Source: CANKJK01 sp040081715 (GTDB lineage: Bacteria; Acidobacteriota; Vicinamibacteria; Vicinamibacterales; UBA2999). Taken from it: a DNA stretch of 64,000 nucleotides. Made by a program: the position numbers and the translations under genes. Positions 16,088 through 24,885 of the stretch are shown here, in pieces. The notes under the pieces are model-generated. The model searched no databases. It was given only the letters and a program-made list of their open reading frames with translations, and was not told where the DNA came from. Numbering within the stretch: position 1 is the first letter of the stretch; every line of letters starts with the position of its first letter. The DNA lies in assembly GCA_040081715.1 (NCBI GenBank), contig JBEBFY010000013.1, positions 36,962 through 100,961 of the forward strand. The letters are read 5' to 3'.

Positions 16088-17071
16088 ATGCCTTACACAC
16101 CGACGGTCGGGACCAAGGACTTTCTCTCGGTGCTGGATCTGTCCAGCACTGAACTCACGGCGCTGCTCGACCTGGCCGCCAGGCTCAAGCGGGAGCGCGC
16201 GCTCGGCGCGAACGCACCCACGCGGTCCGCGCTGGCAGGCAAACACGTCGCGTTGATCTTCGAAAAGCCGTCCCTGCGGACCCGGGCCACCTTCGAGATC
16301 GCCGTGCGCGAACTGGGCGCGGATGCCCTGCATGTGCCGCCTTCGTCCATTGATGGACAGCGCGAGCCCCTCGAGGACATCGCCCGGAACCTCGAGCGCT
16401 GGGTCCACGGCGTGGTGTTGCGGACCTTCGCACAAGCCAAGGCCTCCGCCATCGGCGCGGCCGCCAGCCGCCTCCATGTCATCAACGCCCTGACCGACGA
16501 GGAGCATCCCTGCCAGGCGCTGGCCGACTTCCTGACGCTGCGCGAGCAATGGGGCGGATGGCAGGGCCGCACGCTGGCCTATGTCGGCGACGGCAACAAC
16601 GTGGCGGTCTCGCTGGCACATGCGGCCGCCATGCTGGGCGTGTCGCTGCGCATCGCCTCGCCCCGCGGCTACGAACTCTCTCCCGTGGCGGCTGCGGCGG
16701 CCCGGAACGTCGCCATCGCCGGCGCCACACTGACACTCGTCCAGGACCCCCTCGAGGCAGCGGCCGGGGCCGACGCCGTCTACACGGATGTGTGGACGTC
16801 GATGGGCCAGGAAGCGGAAGCCGCCGAGCGCCGCCGGACCTTCTCGCCCTACCAGGTCAATGCCGCGCTGATGGCCGTGACGGCACCTGGCGCGCGCTTC
16901 CTGCACTGCCTGCCGGCACATCAGGGCGAAGAGGTCACGGCGGACGTCTTCGCGTCACCGGCCTCGGTGGTGTTCGACCAGGCAGAGAACCGGCTGCACA
17001 CGCAGAAGGCGCTCCTCCTGATGCTGCTCGGCCAGGCACTCGCAGCGCCAGTCCTCGACACGCGCGGGTAG
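16088..17071 (+). CDS. argF: Ornithine carbamoyltransferase
   Basis: 327 residues. Carbamoyl-phosphate binding motif EKPSLRTRATFE at 59-70 (the PSLRTR variant of STRTR found in several bacterial OTCases), HPCQALADFLTL, the ornithine-side TDVWTSMGQE motif and the catalytic HCLPAH near residue 280 are all in order. The SMG motif marks ornithine rather than aspartate or acetylornithine as substrate. The enzyme forms citrulline. It is the last gene of the arg operon, 8 bases after argJ and 9 bases before the acyl-CoA ligase. Confidence 0.94.
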   Translation: MPYTPTVGTKDFLSVLDLSSTELTALLDLAARLKRERALGANAPTRSALAGKHVALIFEKPSLRTRATFEIAVRELGADALHVPPSSIDGQREPLEDIARNLERWVHGVVLRTFAQAKASAIGAAASRLHVINALTDEEHPCQALADFLTLREQWGGWQGRTLAYVGDGNNVAVSLAHAAAMLGVSLRIASPRGYELSPVAAAAARNVAIAGATLTLVQDPLEAAAGADAVYTDVWTSMGQEAEAAERRRTFSPYQVNAALMAVTAPGARFLHCLPAHQGEEVTADVFASPASVVFDQAENRLHTQKALLLMLLGQALAAPVLDTRG

Positions 17072-17080
17072 AATCGCGGG

Positions 17081-18775
17081 ATGTCCGGCCCCTGGACCGC
17101 CCACTACGATCCTGAGGTTCCGCCCTCCCTCCGACCATACCCGGATCGCACGCTCGTCGATGTCCTCGACGACATGGCGCGGGAGAGGCCGGCCCATCCG
17201 GCGATCCTCTTCAAGGGTGCCGCCATCCCCTCGGCACGGCTGGCTGCCGAGAGCCGTGCCTTCGCGGCGGCGCTCGCCGCCCTGGGCATCGTGCCTGGAG
17301 ACCGCGTGGCGCTACTCCTGCCCAATACACCGCAGCTCCTCGTGGCGCAGTACGGCGTGTGGCGTGCCGGGGCGATCGCCGTCCCGCTGAATCCGCTCTA
17401 TACGCCAAGGGAACTGGCCGGTGCGCTGGAGAGCACCACGCCGGTGGCCATCGTGACGCTGACGCCCTACTACGCCAGCGTCAAGGCCCTGCAGTCCGCC
17501 AGCAGCGTCCGCCACGTCATTGCCACGTCAATCAAGGAGTACCTGCCACCGGTGACACGGGTGCTCTTCACTCTTGTGAAGGAGAAGAAGAGCGGCCACC
17601 GTATCTCGCTGGCGCCCGGGGATCACTGGCTGCCCGCGCTGCTCCGGACACATGCAGGGAGCACGGCCCCCGTGCGTACCATCAGGCCCGAGGATCCCGC
17701 GGTCATTCTCTCGAGCGGTGGCACCACCGGCACGCCGAAGGGCGTCGTCGGCACGCATCGGGACTACGTGCTGGCTGGCTCGCAACTGCGAAGCTGGACG
17801 AGCCCGGCGCGTCAGGACTGGCTCGACACGATCATGCTGCCGCTGCCGCTGTTCCACGTCTACGCCAACGTCGGCGTGCAGTCGCTGGCGTTGCTGGGCG
17901 GCAACCCGCTCGCCCTGGTACCGAACCCGCGGGACATCGACGACATCCTCGCCACCATTCAGCGCCTCAAGCCCGGGTGCTTCACCGCCGTTCCAACGCT
18001 CTTCAACGCCATCCTCAACGACCCCCGCGTCCAGCAGGGGAAGGTCGACCTCAGCTCGATCAAGCTGGTCTTCTCGGGCGCGGCGCCGCTGATGGCCGAA
18101 ACCAAGCGCCTGTTCGAGGCCGCCACCGGCGCACGCATCATCGAGGGTTACTCCCTGACCGAGGCGCTGATGGCCGCCTGCATCAACCCCGTGCGTGGCA
18201 CGCAGAAGATGGGGTCGGTCGGCGTCCCGGTATCCGACGTCGAGGTCCGGATCGTGGATGCCGACGCCGGCGATCGGGAACTGGCGTCCGGAGAGGTCGG
18301 TGAACTGATCCTGCGCGCGCCACAGCAGATGTCCGGCTACTGGCAGAATCCGGAGGAGACCGCGCTGGTGCTGCAGGAACATGGCCCTGGTGGTGCCTGG
18401 GTCCACACCGGGGATCTGGCGTACCGCGACGACGACGGTTACATCTTCATCGTCGACCGGAAGAAGGACCTCATCAAGGTGAGCGGGTTCCAGGTATGGC
18501 CGAGGGAAATCGAAGAAGTGCTGGCCATGCATCCCGCCGTGATGGAGGTGGGTGTCGCGCGCATGCCGGATGCCTCACGCGGCGAGGTGCCGCACGCCTG
18601 GGTGGTCCTGCGCGCGGGACAACAAGCCACGGCGGAGGAACTGCGAGCCTGGTGCCGCGGGCGGCTGACAGCCTACAAGGTGCCGGCCCACGTGGAGTTC
18701 CGCGACAGCCTGCCGAAGACGCTCGTCGGCAAGATTCTCCGGCGGTCGCTTACCGCAGGGACACAGGGTTCATAG
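17081..18775 (+). CDS. Long-chain fatty acid-CoA ligase / AMP-binding enzyme
   Basis: 564 residues of the ANL adenylation family. The P-loop-like AMP-binding signature ILSSGGTTGTPKGVVGTH lies near 208-225, EGYSLTEA is the A5 motif, VHTGDLAYRDDDGYIFIVDRKKDLIKVSGFQVWPREIEEVL covers A7-A8, and KTLVGKILRR holds the C-terminal catalytic lysine. The layout resembles FadD-type long-chain ligases, which activate fatty acids to acyl-CoA. It follows argF by 9 bases, although the pathway differs, and its 3' end overlaps the convergent pxpA gene by 26 bases. Exact chain length is unknown. Confidence 0.87.
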   Translation: MSGPWTAHYDPEVPPSLRPYPDRTLVDVLDDMARERPAHPAILFKGAAIPSARLAAESRAFAAALAALGIVPGDRVALLLPNTPQLLVAQYGVWRAGAIAVPLNPLYTPRELAGALESTTPVAIVTLTPYYASVKALQSASSVRHVIATSIKEYLPPVTRVLFTLVKEKKSGHRISLAPGDHWLPALLRTHAGSTAPVRTIRPEDPAVILSSGGTTGTPKGVVGTHRDYVLAGSQLRSWTSPARQDWLDTIMLPLPLFHVYANVGVQSLALLGGNPLALVPNPRDIDDILATIQRLKPGCFTAVPTLFNAILNDPRVQQGKVDLSSIKLVFSGAAPLMAETKRLFEAATGARIIEGYSLTEALMAACINPVRGTQKMGSVGVPVSDVEVRIVDADAGDRELASGEVGELILRAPQQMSGYWQNPEETALVLQEHGPGGAWVHTGDLAYRDDDGYIFIVDRKKDLIKVSGFQVWPREIEEVLAMHPAVMEVGVARMPDASRGEVPHAWVVLRAGQQATAEELRAWCRGRLTAYKVPAHVEFRDSLPKTLVGKILRRSLTAGTQGS

Positions 18776-19625
18776 ACCCTACCGTCACGCCGGCCTCGGC
18801 GAGGGCCAGGCGGATCGACTGCGCCAGCTCTACGGCGTCAGGCGTGTCGCTGTGGACGCAGACCGTGTCGAAGTCGATCGGGACGACGACGCCGTCGATG
18901 CTCTCCACCACGCCGTGGTGCACCATGCGGACCACCTGCCGAGCCGCTGCTTCCGCTGTCAGGACGCTTCCGGGCTGCGCCCGCGGCACGAGTTGACAGT
19001 CACGGGCATAGGCCCGGTCCGCGAAAGCCTCCCGCGCGAAGGCGAGCCCCTGCTCCCGGCACGCCTGCATGAGGGCCGACCCGTCCATCCCGACGACGAT
19101 CAGTGCGGGATCCAGCGTCGCGACGGCACCGGCGGCGGCCTCGGCCACTGACCTGTCGCGGTGCGCCCGGTGGTAGAGGGCGCCGTGGAGCTTCACGTGC
19201 CCCACGAGTCCGCCGAGCGAGGCCGCCACCTGCATGAGAGCTCCCGTCTGGTCACGCACGAGCGCTGCCACGTCAGCTGCGGCGACGCCGGTCTCACGGC
19301 GGCCGAATCCCTCGTGGTCCTGATAACCCGGGTGCGCCCCGATTGCGAGGCCGTGCTCGAGCGCCACCTGGACGGTGTCGCGCATGGTGGCGGCGTCCCC
19401 GGCGTGCCCGCCGCAGGCGATGTTGACTGAGGAGAGAACAGCGATCAGGCGGCGATCGATCGCGCGGCCGGCCGGTCCGGCCGCCTCCCCGACGTCTGCG
19501 TTGAGGTCGAGCGTGATGAGGTGGACCTCGCTACCTACCCCTAGACCGCGGCGCCTTCGGGGTACTCGAGGGCCAGCTTCAACTCGCGGGCCAGTGTGTC
19601 GACGGTCGTGCCGCTGCGCTTCCAC
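18750..19625 (-). CDS. pxpA: 5-oxoprolinase subunit A (LamB/YcsF family)
   Basis: The protein aligns along its length with E. coli PxpA: DLNADVGE near the start, SSVNIACGGHAGD, IGAHPGYQD, GHVKLHGALY, VVGMDGS, ADRAYARDCQLVPR and VCVHSDTPDA near the end. The family works with PxpB and PxpC to hydrolyse 5-oxoproline; neither partner is in the window. No ATG, GTG or TTG lies at the expected N-terminus (about 19526, just before LITLDLNADVGE). The nearest canonical start is the GTG at 19625, which adds about 33 residues and overlaps the upstream gene by 85 bases, so the true start is unsettled. The 3' end overlaps the ligase gene by 26 bases. Confidence 0.8.
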   Translation of the reverse strand: MEAQRHDRRHTGPRVEAGPRVPRRRRGLGVGSEVHLITLDLNADVGEAAGPAGRAIDRRLIAVLSSVNIACGGHAGDAATMRDTVQVALEHGLAIGAHPGYQDHEGFGRRETGVAAADVAALVRDQTGALMQVAASLGGLVGHVKLHGALYHRAHRDRSVAEAAAGAVATLDPALIVVGMDGSALMQACREQGLAFAREAFADRAYARDCQLVPRAQPGSVLTAEAAARQVVRMVHHGVVESIDGVVVPIDFDTVCVHSDTPDAVELAQSIRLALAEAGVTVGSMNPVSLR

Positions 19626-20674
19626 GCGCCCTCCGTCTCGAAGCGCTGGTCGCCGATGCGGCGGCCCCACGGGGCAATCACCCGGCCGATCGCCCGGAAG
19701 TCCGACCGGTCCGCGTGCTCCTGGTCAAGGCGGCGCACGACATCCGGCGCGACCCGGATGAAGGCGCGCAGGGCTGCGGCGGACTTGATGCTGTACTTCC
19801 GCCCGTTCCACGCCGCGCCGAAGACCACGGACACCTGCTTGAAGTAGTTCACGTAGAATTTCGCTGCGTCGTCGCGGAACTCGGCGGCCTTCCGCGGCCC
19901 GCCGAACGCATCGCCCGCGAAGAGCTTCTTCAGTTCCTGCGCCAGCGGTGCCTGCCCCACGCGGCCCTTGCCCACACCGAGCAGCTTGATCTCGTGATGC
20001 AGGGCGGAGTCCTCGCGCTCGCTGAGCGCGCGCACCACGTCGTGGGCGGCGGCCAGGGACTCGTCGCGATAGAGCTGCCGGCCCGACAGGCTCACCAGGT
20101 GCGACGCGTTCAGGCGCGTGTGCTTGGCGTTGATCGTGACAAACATCTGCACCACGTGGTCTTCCGGGAGGCGGTCGAAGATGATCGCCGGCACCGTGAA
20201 GGGTTCGTCGCCGAACTTGTCGATGTCCGCGTGCAACGCCAGCAGACGGTGCTGGCCGTCGATCGCACGCAGGATTCCCTCGCGCTCCGGCACCTTCAGC
20301 CGCCCGACCCACGACCCGGGTTCGACCGGTTCGAAGGAGAGCTTCTCGTCGCAGGAAATGATGACGGCGCCGGCAATCGACGGCAGGTCGCGAGCCTGGC
20401 GGCACTGCTCGTAGTAGTCCACCAGTTCGTCAATCTTCCGGCGGATGATTTGGCGTTGATACGCCTTCTCGCTTGAGGCGATCCGGCGTTCGAGCAGGTC
20501 CCAGTTGACCTTCGGCGAGGCCCGTTTCTTGCCTCCCCGCACGGGCTGCTGGCCCGACTCACCGTAATTCAGGACCTCGAAACGGACGAGCTTGTCGATG
20601 TCACTGGCACTCAGGGACGCCTGGTAGAACTGCACCCCGAACTGCTGCATCCGGATAGCGGCGACATTGATCAT
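19541..20674 (-). CDS. DGQHR domain-containing protein (DndB-like)
   Basis: 377 residues carrying the name-giving motif AIDGQHRLLALHAD at about 137-150, with a conserved FVTINAKHTRLNASHLVSL segment downstream. DGQHR proteins include DndB/DptB, regulators of DNA phosphorothioation, and many stand-alone homologues of unknown role. No dndACDE genes are in the window, so this one is an orphan and no function is assigned. It may be co-transcribed with pxpA, which starts within its 3' end. Two AAGTACTT palindromes lie 50-75 bases upstream of its ATG and may control it. Confidence 0.82.
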   Translation of the reverse strand: MINVAAIRMQQFGVQFYQASLSASDIDKLVRFEVLNYGESGQQPVRGGKKRASPKVNWDLLERRIASSEKAYQRQIIRRKIDELVDYYEQCRQARDLPSIAGAVIISCDEKLSFEPVEPGSWVGRLKVPEREGILRAIDGQHRLLALHADIDKFGDEPFTVPAIIFDRLPEDHVVQMFVTINAKHTRLNASHLVSLSGRQLYRDESLAAAHDVVRALSEREDSALHHEIKLLGVGKGRVGQAPLAQELKKLFAGDAFGGPRKAAEFRDDAAKFYVNYFKQVSVVFGAAWNGRKYSIKSAAALRAFIRVAPDVVRRLDQEHADRSDFRAIGRVIAPWGRRIGDQRFETEGAWKRSGTTVDTLARELKLALEYPEGAAV

Positions 20675-20724
20675 AAAGAGGCGGATTGTAACGACCGCAC
20701 GTCGTCAAACTCAACGTGTATTTA

Positions 20725-20751
20725 CAAGTACTTATTATTCAAGTACTTACA
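20725..20751. repeat. Two AAGTACTT palindromes in the DGQHR gene upstream region
   Basis: CAAGTACTTA occurs at 20725-20734 and again at 20740-20749, 15 bases apart, each centred on the palindrome AAGTACTT. They lie between the stop of the membrane acyltransferase gene and the ATG of the DGQHR gene (20674), in a clearly AT-rich patch. Related TTACAG-ending copies occur near 57005 and 30180. Tandem operator sites are a reasonable guess. Confidence 0.4.
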
Positions 20752-21842
20752 GGCCTGCCAGGCTCCATGGATTCCGACGCGGCCCCACGCCCCCGGCCGC
20801 CGGACCAGCGCGCCATGATCGCGTCCCTCCACACCACCAGCCCGTAGACGAGGGCAACAAACAGGCCATAGACGGCCATCGTTTCCCCAAGTGAAAAGTG
20901 CTTCTGGAGAGGCCTGCTGATGAAACCGTAGACGAGTTCGACGTGCACCCAGTAGACGAAGAGCGACGACGTACCCAGCCTCGTCAGCACCCTGCCGATG
21001 GACCCGGCACGCCCGTCGAGGCCGGGTGCAAGCGCGTACGCCACGGCCAACGCGAGAAGCAAGATGCCGCACCGGAGGAGAAAGAACGCGGGTGAGGACG
21101 TCCAAAACTGGGAGTCCGCGTACGGCGACGGCAGGAAGGACAACCCATAGCCAAGGGCTGCAGCGGAGGCGCCAATGCCCCCGAACCACGTCATCACCCG
21201 GGACATCCCGTTCCCGTCACCCGATGGTGCGATGAAGAGCCCGGCCGCCGCTCCCGCGAAGACAAATCCCGCCCAGGGAAACAGGGCGAAGGACGTCCGT
21301 CCGGGGATCGGCCGTATGTAGGCATCGAGGAAGTACGGGAGTGCGCCGGGCCAGGCGGCCAGGCGGAGCAGCGGAGTCACGAGCGACACCGCCGCAGCGG
21401 CCCCCAATAGCACGGCTACACGGTGCGACCGCTGACGGCCAAGACCCCAGCATGCAACGGCGCCGAGCATCGCCAATCCCATGACGTTCAGGATGTCGAC
21501 CTTGAGAATCGCGCGGAGCGTGGCGCCCGTCAGCGCGGACTGCAGCCGGAAGATGATGGCCAGCACGAAGATCCACCCACCGCGCCGCCAACCCGCCCAG
21601 GCTACCGCAGCGGGTTCCTCGCCCCGCGCCAGCCGGCGCCCCATGCCCATGGACAGGGACAGCCCCGCGAGAAACAGGAACGTCGGCGCCGCCCAGCCGG
21701 CCAGCGACCTGGCATAGCTGAAGAGGGGCAGCATGCGATCCGGCAAGCGCATCCACGAATCGAAGACGTGCGCCTCGATCATGATGAGGACGCCGAAGCC
21801 CCGCAGGTGATCGATGAATGCCAGACGGCGGCCGGTCGTCAT
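20739..21842 (-). CDS. DUF1624/HGSNAT-like membrane acyltransferase
   Basis: 367 residues from the ATG at 21842 (MTTGRRLAFIDHLRGFGVLIMIEAHVF). The RLAFIDHLRG opening and the about ten hydrophobic helices are typical of the DUF1624/heparan-alpha-glucosaminide N-acetyltransferase group, related to the acyltransferase-3 fold; members move acetyl groups across membranes onto sugars or other acceptors. The acceptor cannot be named. It is encoded 58 bases downstream of the FTR1 permease on the same strand. A longer start at 21899 adds a weak, cysteine-containing leader. Confidence 0.72.
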   Translation of the reverse strand: MTTGRRLAFIDHLRGFGVLIMIEAHVFDSWMRLPDRMLPLFSYARSLAGWAAPTFLFLAGLSLSMGMGRRLARGEEPAAVAWAGWRRGGWIFVLAIIFRLQSALTGATLRAILKVDILNVMGLAMLGAVACWGLGRQRSHRVAVLLGAAAAVSLVTPLLRLAAWPGALPYFLDAYIRPIPGRTSFALFPWAGFVFAGAAAGLFIAPSGDGNGMSRVMTWFGGIGASAAALGYGLSFLPSPYADSQFWTSSPAFFLLRCGILLLALAVAYALAPGLDGRAGSIGRVLTRLGTSSLFVYWVHVELVYGFISRPLQKHFSLGETMAVYGLFVALVYGLVVWRDAIMARWSGGRGRGAASESMEPGRPVST

Positions 21843-21900
21843 GCGCGGCGAGTGTTGCCCAGAGGCGTGCAGGCGTGCAAACCCGCACGGGGGTTGCACG

Positions 21901-22686
21901 CTAACGGGCGACGGAGGAGTCTGCCCGCGCGGGTACCGGCGGCTTCGATCCGAAGAACGCTGCCGCCAGAAGCCATCCCATGGGGAGGAGCACCAGGAGG
22001 TAGGAGAAGTACTGCCCGTACCGACCGTCGGGGCCGTAGGGCTCCGTGGCCCAGTGCAGCGGCTCGCTGTAGGGGAAGATGTTCGCTTCGGTCAGTTCGT
22101 GGAATCCGTAGATGAGCAACTGCACCACGAACACCATCAGAAACACCGCGGTCACCTGGAAGAACAGGCCCAGATTGACGCGGTGGCCGAACCGCGACCA
22201 GAGCGAGGCCACGCCCGCGGCGCACAGGGTGCCGGCCACTGCGCCGAGGATGATGTCCACGGCCTTAATCTGAAAAAACAGGGTGCCCATCAACAGAGCG
22301 GTTTCCATCCCCTCCCGCGAGATCATCAGGAGCGTGAACAGGAAGACACCGGCAAAAGCGCTCGTCCCCGCGCGTTGCGCCGACTCGGACAGGTGCGTCT
22401 CGATCTCGTGCTTCAGCCGCCGCGCATGCCGCCACATGTGGACAATGAGCGAGGCCACAAGCACCGCCGCCACGATCGCCAGCACGCCCTCCCAGAGCGC
22501 CTGGTTCGAGGCTTTCTGAAAGAGGTAGGCCAAGCCGACACTCAGCAGGACGGCAACGACAATGCCCCACCGGACTGCAGGAATCAGGCCTGACCGGCCG
22601 CTTTTTCGCAGATAGGCCAGGCTGATGGCCACAATCAGGAAGGCCTCGAGGCCCTCACGCAACGTGATGACAAAGGCTTGGAGCAT
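21901..22686 (-). CDS. FTR1-family high-affinity iron permease (EfeU-like)
   Basis: 261 residues with seven hydrophobic segments. The two iron-binding motifs of the family are visible: REGLEAFLI at residues 10-18 and the variant REGMETALL near residue 123. FTR1/EfeU proteins move ferric iron through the inner membrane. No EfeO or EfeB partner gene is adjacent. A perfect dyad resembling a Fur box lies 12 bases upstream of the ATG, and the coproheme decarboxylase gene is next on the same strand, so an iron/heme supply theme is evident. Confidence 0.9.
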   Translation of the reverse strand: MLQAFVITLREGLEAFLIVAISLAYLRKSGRSGLIPAVRWGIVVAVLLSVGLAYLFQKASNQALWEGVLAIVAAVLVASLIVHMWRHARRLKHEIETHLSESAQRAGTSAFAGVFLFTLLMISREGMETALLMGTLFFQIKAVDIILGAVAGTLCAAGVASLWSRFGHRVNLGLFFQVTAVFLMVFVVQLLIYGFHELTEANIFPYSEPLHWATEPYGPDGRYGQYFSYLLVLLPMGWLLAAAFFGSKPPVPARADSSVAR

Positions 22687-22697
22687 GGGAATCTGGA

Positions 22698-22720
22698 ATC
22701 CTGAGAAACAATCTCAGGAT
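22698..22720. promoter_or_regulatory. Perfect 9-base dyad upstream of the FTR1 gene, Fur-box-like
   Basis: ATCCTGAGA-aacaa-TCTCAGGAT is a perfect 9-base inverted repeat with a 5-base spacer. Its core TGAGAAACAATCTCA matches 10 of the 14 fixed positions of the 7-1-7 Fur consensus (TGATAAT-n-ATTATCA). It sits 12 bases before the iron permease ATG, so iron-dependent repression is likely. It could instead be a transcript hairpin. Confidence 0.6.
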
Positions 22721-22778
22721 GGAGTCTAGCGCAGATCTGCAGGCACCGGAAGGCGGGGCCGCTGGGCGGCCAGGAACG

Positions 22779-23597
22779 CTAGAGCTGGGGCACCTGGCCA
22801 CCCAGGAAGGTGGCCAGTTCCTCATCCTTGAACTGCAGGCCGATATAGAACGGGCCGAATTCGGCGAACTTCGCACTGGCCTCGTCGAACCGCATCTCGT
22901 AGATAAGCTTCTTGAACACGAGCGGGTCGTCGGCGAACAGATCCACGCCCCACTCCCAGTCGTCGTACCCAATCGACCCCGAGATGACCTGCGTGACCTT
23001 ACCCGCGTAGTGGCGGCCGATCATGCCGTGCTCGCGCATCATCGACGCCCGCTTCTCGAACGTCTCGGAGTACCAGTTCACCGATTCGCCGCGGCGCTTG
23101 TTCATCGGGTAAAAGCAGACGTGCCGTCCCGGCGGCACCTCCAGGAAGAGCCGCGACATCACGCGCTGGCGCTGCGTTTCCATTTCGGCATCGAAGGCGC
23201 GCTCGAATTCCTCCGAGCCTGGCGTGAACTTCGCGCCGACCTGCTCGTGCGCCTTGGCTGTCATCTCGTACATGCCCAACTCGACGACCGACACGTAGGA
23301 GGTGGTCACCTCCAGGTAGTCGTGCAACCTCGTGCGCGACAGGTTCAGCTGCGCCTGTCCCAGATCGGCGAACGTCCGGCGGAACGCGATCACCATCAGG
23401 TCCGCCTTGTGCCCCAGCATCTGGACCAACGCGGTGGCGCCCCCGCCGCCGGTGACGGCCAGAGCCTGCCGCGCCTCGTCGGCCAGACTCGTCCGCTCCG
23501 CCGGGGTCAGCCCCCGCACCCGGTCCCATCGCACGCGGTACATCAGGTGCAGGACACTCCAGCCTTCGTGCGTTTCGGGGACAAACGGATTGTGCAT
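22779..23597 (-). CDS. chdC: Coproheme decarboxylase (chlorite dismutase family, ChdC/HemQ)
   Basis: 272 residues from the ATG at 23597 (MHNPFVPETHEGW). The C-terminal half is highly characteristic: REHGMIGRHYAGKVTQ with His190, the expected proximal heme ligand, then GSIGYDDWEWGVDLFADDP and YEMRFDEASAKFAEFGPFYIG. YPMNKRRGESVNWY at about 163-176 is the coproheme-binding region. The enzyme uses peroxide to decarboxylate coproheme to heme b, the last step of the coproporphyrin-dependent pathway. Other heme genes are not in the window. It sits upstream of the FTR1 permease. A longer start at 23657 has no support. Confidence 0.92.
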   Translation of the reverse strand: MHNPFVPETHEGWSVLHLMYRVRWDRVRGLTPAERTSLADEARQALAVTGGGGATALVQMLGHKADLMVIAFRRTFADLGQAQLNLSRTRLHDYLEVTTSYVSVVELGMYEMTAKAHEQVGAKFTPGSEEFERAFDAEMETQRQRVMSRLFLEVPPGRHVCFYPMNKRRGESVNWYSETFEKRASMMREHGMIGRHYAGKVTQVISGSIGYDDWEWGVDLFADDPLVFKKLIYEMRFDEASAKFAEFGPFYIGLQFKDEELATFLGGQVPQL

Positions 23598-23667
23598 GGA
23601 GGCGATTCTACACTTGCAGTACCCTGACCCAGGCGGCGCGACTCCGCGTCGCCGCAAGGAGCGCCAC

Positions 23668-24108
23668 GTGCCATCACCTGAACAGCAGACATTCGAAACA
23701 CACGTCCGGCGCGTGCCGAACGCGTATGCGGCAGGAACCCTGTTCGCCCTGGCGGGCGTCCTCTACGGGATCTACAGCGTGGCGACCGGCCCGTCGATCG
23801 ACAGCGCCGTGGCGCTGCTGTCGTCGATGGCCCTGATGGTGGCCCTTGCCTTCACGCGAACCAACGCGCTGCGCGTCCAGGATCGGATCATCCGCCTGGA
23901 AATGCAGGTCCGGTTGCGGCACCTGCTTCCCGCCGACCTGCAGAGCCGCATCGGCGAGCTGACCCTCGGCCAGCTCGTGTCGCTGCGGTTTGCGAGCGAC
24001 GCGGAGTTGCCCGCCCTGACCCGACGCGTGCTGGACGAAAAGCTCACGGATCGCAAGACAATCAAGAAGCTCATCACCAACTGGCAGGCCGATTCGCTCC
24101 GGGTCTGA
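23668..24108 (+). CDS. DUF6526 family small membrane protein
   Basis: 146 residues from a GTG at 23668 with AAGGAG 7 bases upstream. The N-terminus (PSPEQQTFETHVRRVPNAYAAG) matches the DUF6526 opening; two hydrophobic helices follow at about 25-42 and 48-65, and the rest is a charged cytoplasmic tail with an LTDRKTIKKLI segment. Function is unknown. It diverges from chdC across 70 bases and precedes xthA by 21 bases on the same strand. Confidence 0.75.
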   Translation: MPSPEQQTFETHVRRVPNAYAAGTLFALAGVLYGIYSVATGPSIDSAVALLSSMALMVALAFTRTNALRVQDRIIRLEMQVRLRHLLPADLQSRIGELTLGQLVSLRFASDAELPALTRRVLDEKLTDRKTIKKLITNWQADSLRV

Positions 24109-24129
24109 CGCGCCGCGCCGCACGAGATC

Positions 24130-24885
24130 ATGCCGCTCACGATCGCGACCTGGAACGTCAACGGCATCCGGGCGCGCCAGGCTGAAGTGCAGGCGTTTCT
24201 CGAGCGCGAGCGGCCCGACGTGCTCTGTCTCCAGGAGCTCAAGGCCGCGCCCGAGCAGATCCCCGTCTGGCTTGTCGACGTCGAGGGCTACTGGAGCCAG
24301 TGGCACGGCGGCAAAGGCTACTCAGGCGTCGCCCTGCTGATCCGCCGGACCGTCACAGCCGACGCGCCGGCCTTCTCGCATCCGTCGTTCGACTTCGAGC
24401 ACCGGATCGTCACGGCCGAACTGCCGGGGGCGACCGTAGCCTCGGTCTACGTGCCCAATGGCGGAAAGGACTTCGACGCCAAGCTCCGTTTCCTGGAGGG
24501 GCTTAGGGTGATGGCCGCGGCGCATGCGGCAGACGGACGGCCGCTTATCCTCTGCGGCGACCTCAACGTCGCGCATCGCGACATCGACGTGCACGCGAAG
24601 GAACTGAAGCCCGGTGCGATGGGCCAGCGGGATGACGAACGGGCGCTCTTCGATGCGGTGCTCGGGCACGGGCTGGTGGACGTGCAGCGGACGCTACACC
24701 CAGGCGAACCTGACCTGTACACGTGGTGGCCGCCCTGGCGACAGATGCGTCAGCGCAACATCGGATGGAGGATTGACTACGTCCTCGTGAGCACGTCGCT
24801 CGCCGCCGCCGCCCGGTCGTGCGTCGCCCACCGCGAGGTCGGCACCAGCGACCACGGGCCCCTGATCGCCAAGTTCGAGGTGTGA
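24130..24885 (+). CDS. xthA: Exodeoxyribonuclease III
   Basis: 251 residues of the exonuclease-endonuclease-phosphatase fold. The catalytic motifs of AP endonucleases of the XthA/ExoA type are all present: WNVNGIRA at the N-terminus, LCLQELK (metal-binding Glu), VYVPNGGK, CGDLNVAHRDID (Asp/Asn), WRIDYVLVS, and the terminal TSDHGPL with the Asp-His pair. It repairs abasic sites and degrades one strand of duplex DNA. The ABC permease gene begins in a 4-base overlap with its stop, which links it to the transporter operon. Confidence 0.93.
   Translation: MPLTIATWNVNGIRARQAEVQAFLERERPDVLCLQELKAAPEQIPVWLVDVEGYWSQWHGGKGYSGVALLIRRTVTADAPAFSHPSFDFEHRIVTAELPGATVASVYVPNGGKDFDAKLRFLEGLRVMAAAHAADGRPLILCGDLNVAHRDIDVHAKELKPGAMGQRDDERALFDAVLGHGLVDVQRTLHPGEPDLYTWWPPWRQMRQRNIGWRIDYVLVSTSLAAAARSCVAHREVGTSDHGPLIAKFEV

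Noticed and set aside
16076..16921. Long antisense reading frames over argJ and argF, and similar ones over argH, xthA, ileS and lon
   Set aside because: They lie opposite strongly conserved genes, carry the Arg/Pro/Ala composition expected from GC-rich shadows, and show no family motifs.
17359..18303. A 314-residue same-strand open frame inside the acyl-CoA ligase gene
   Set aside because: It overlaps the ligase motifs in another frame and is low-complexity; the ligase reading frame is the conserved one.
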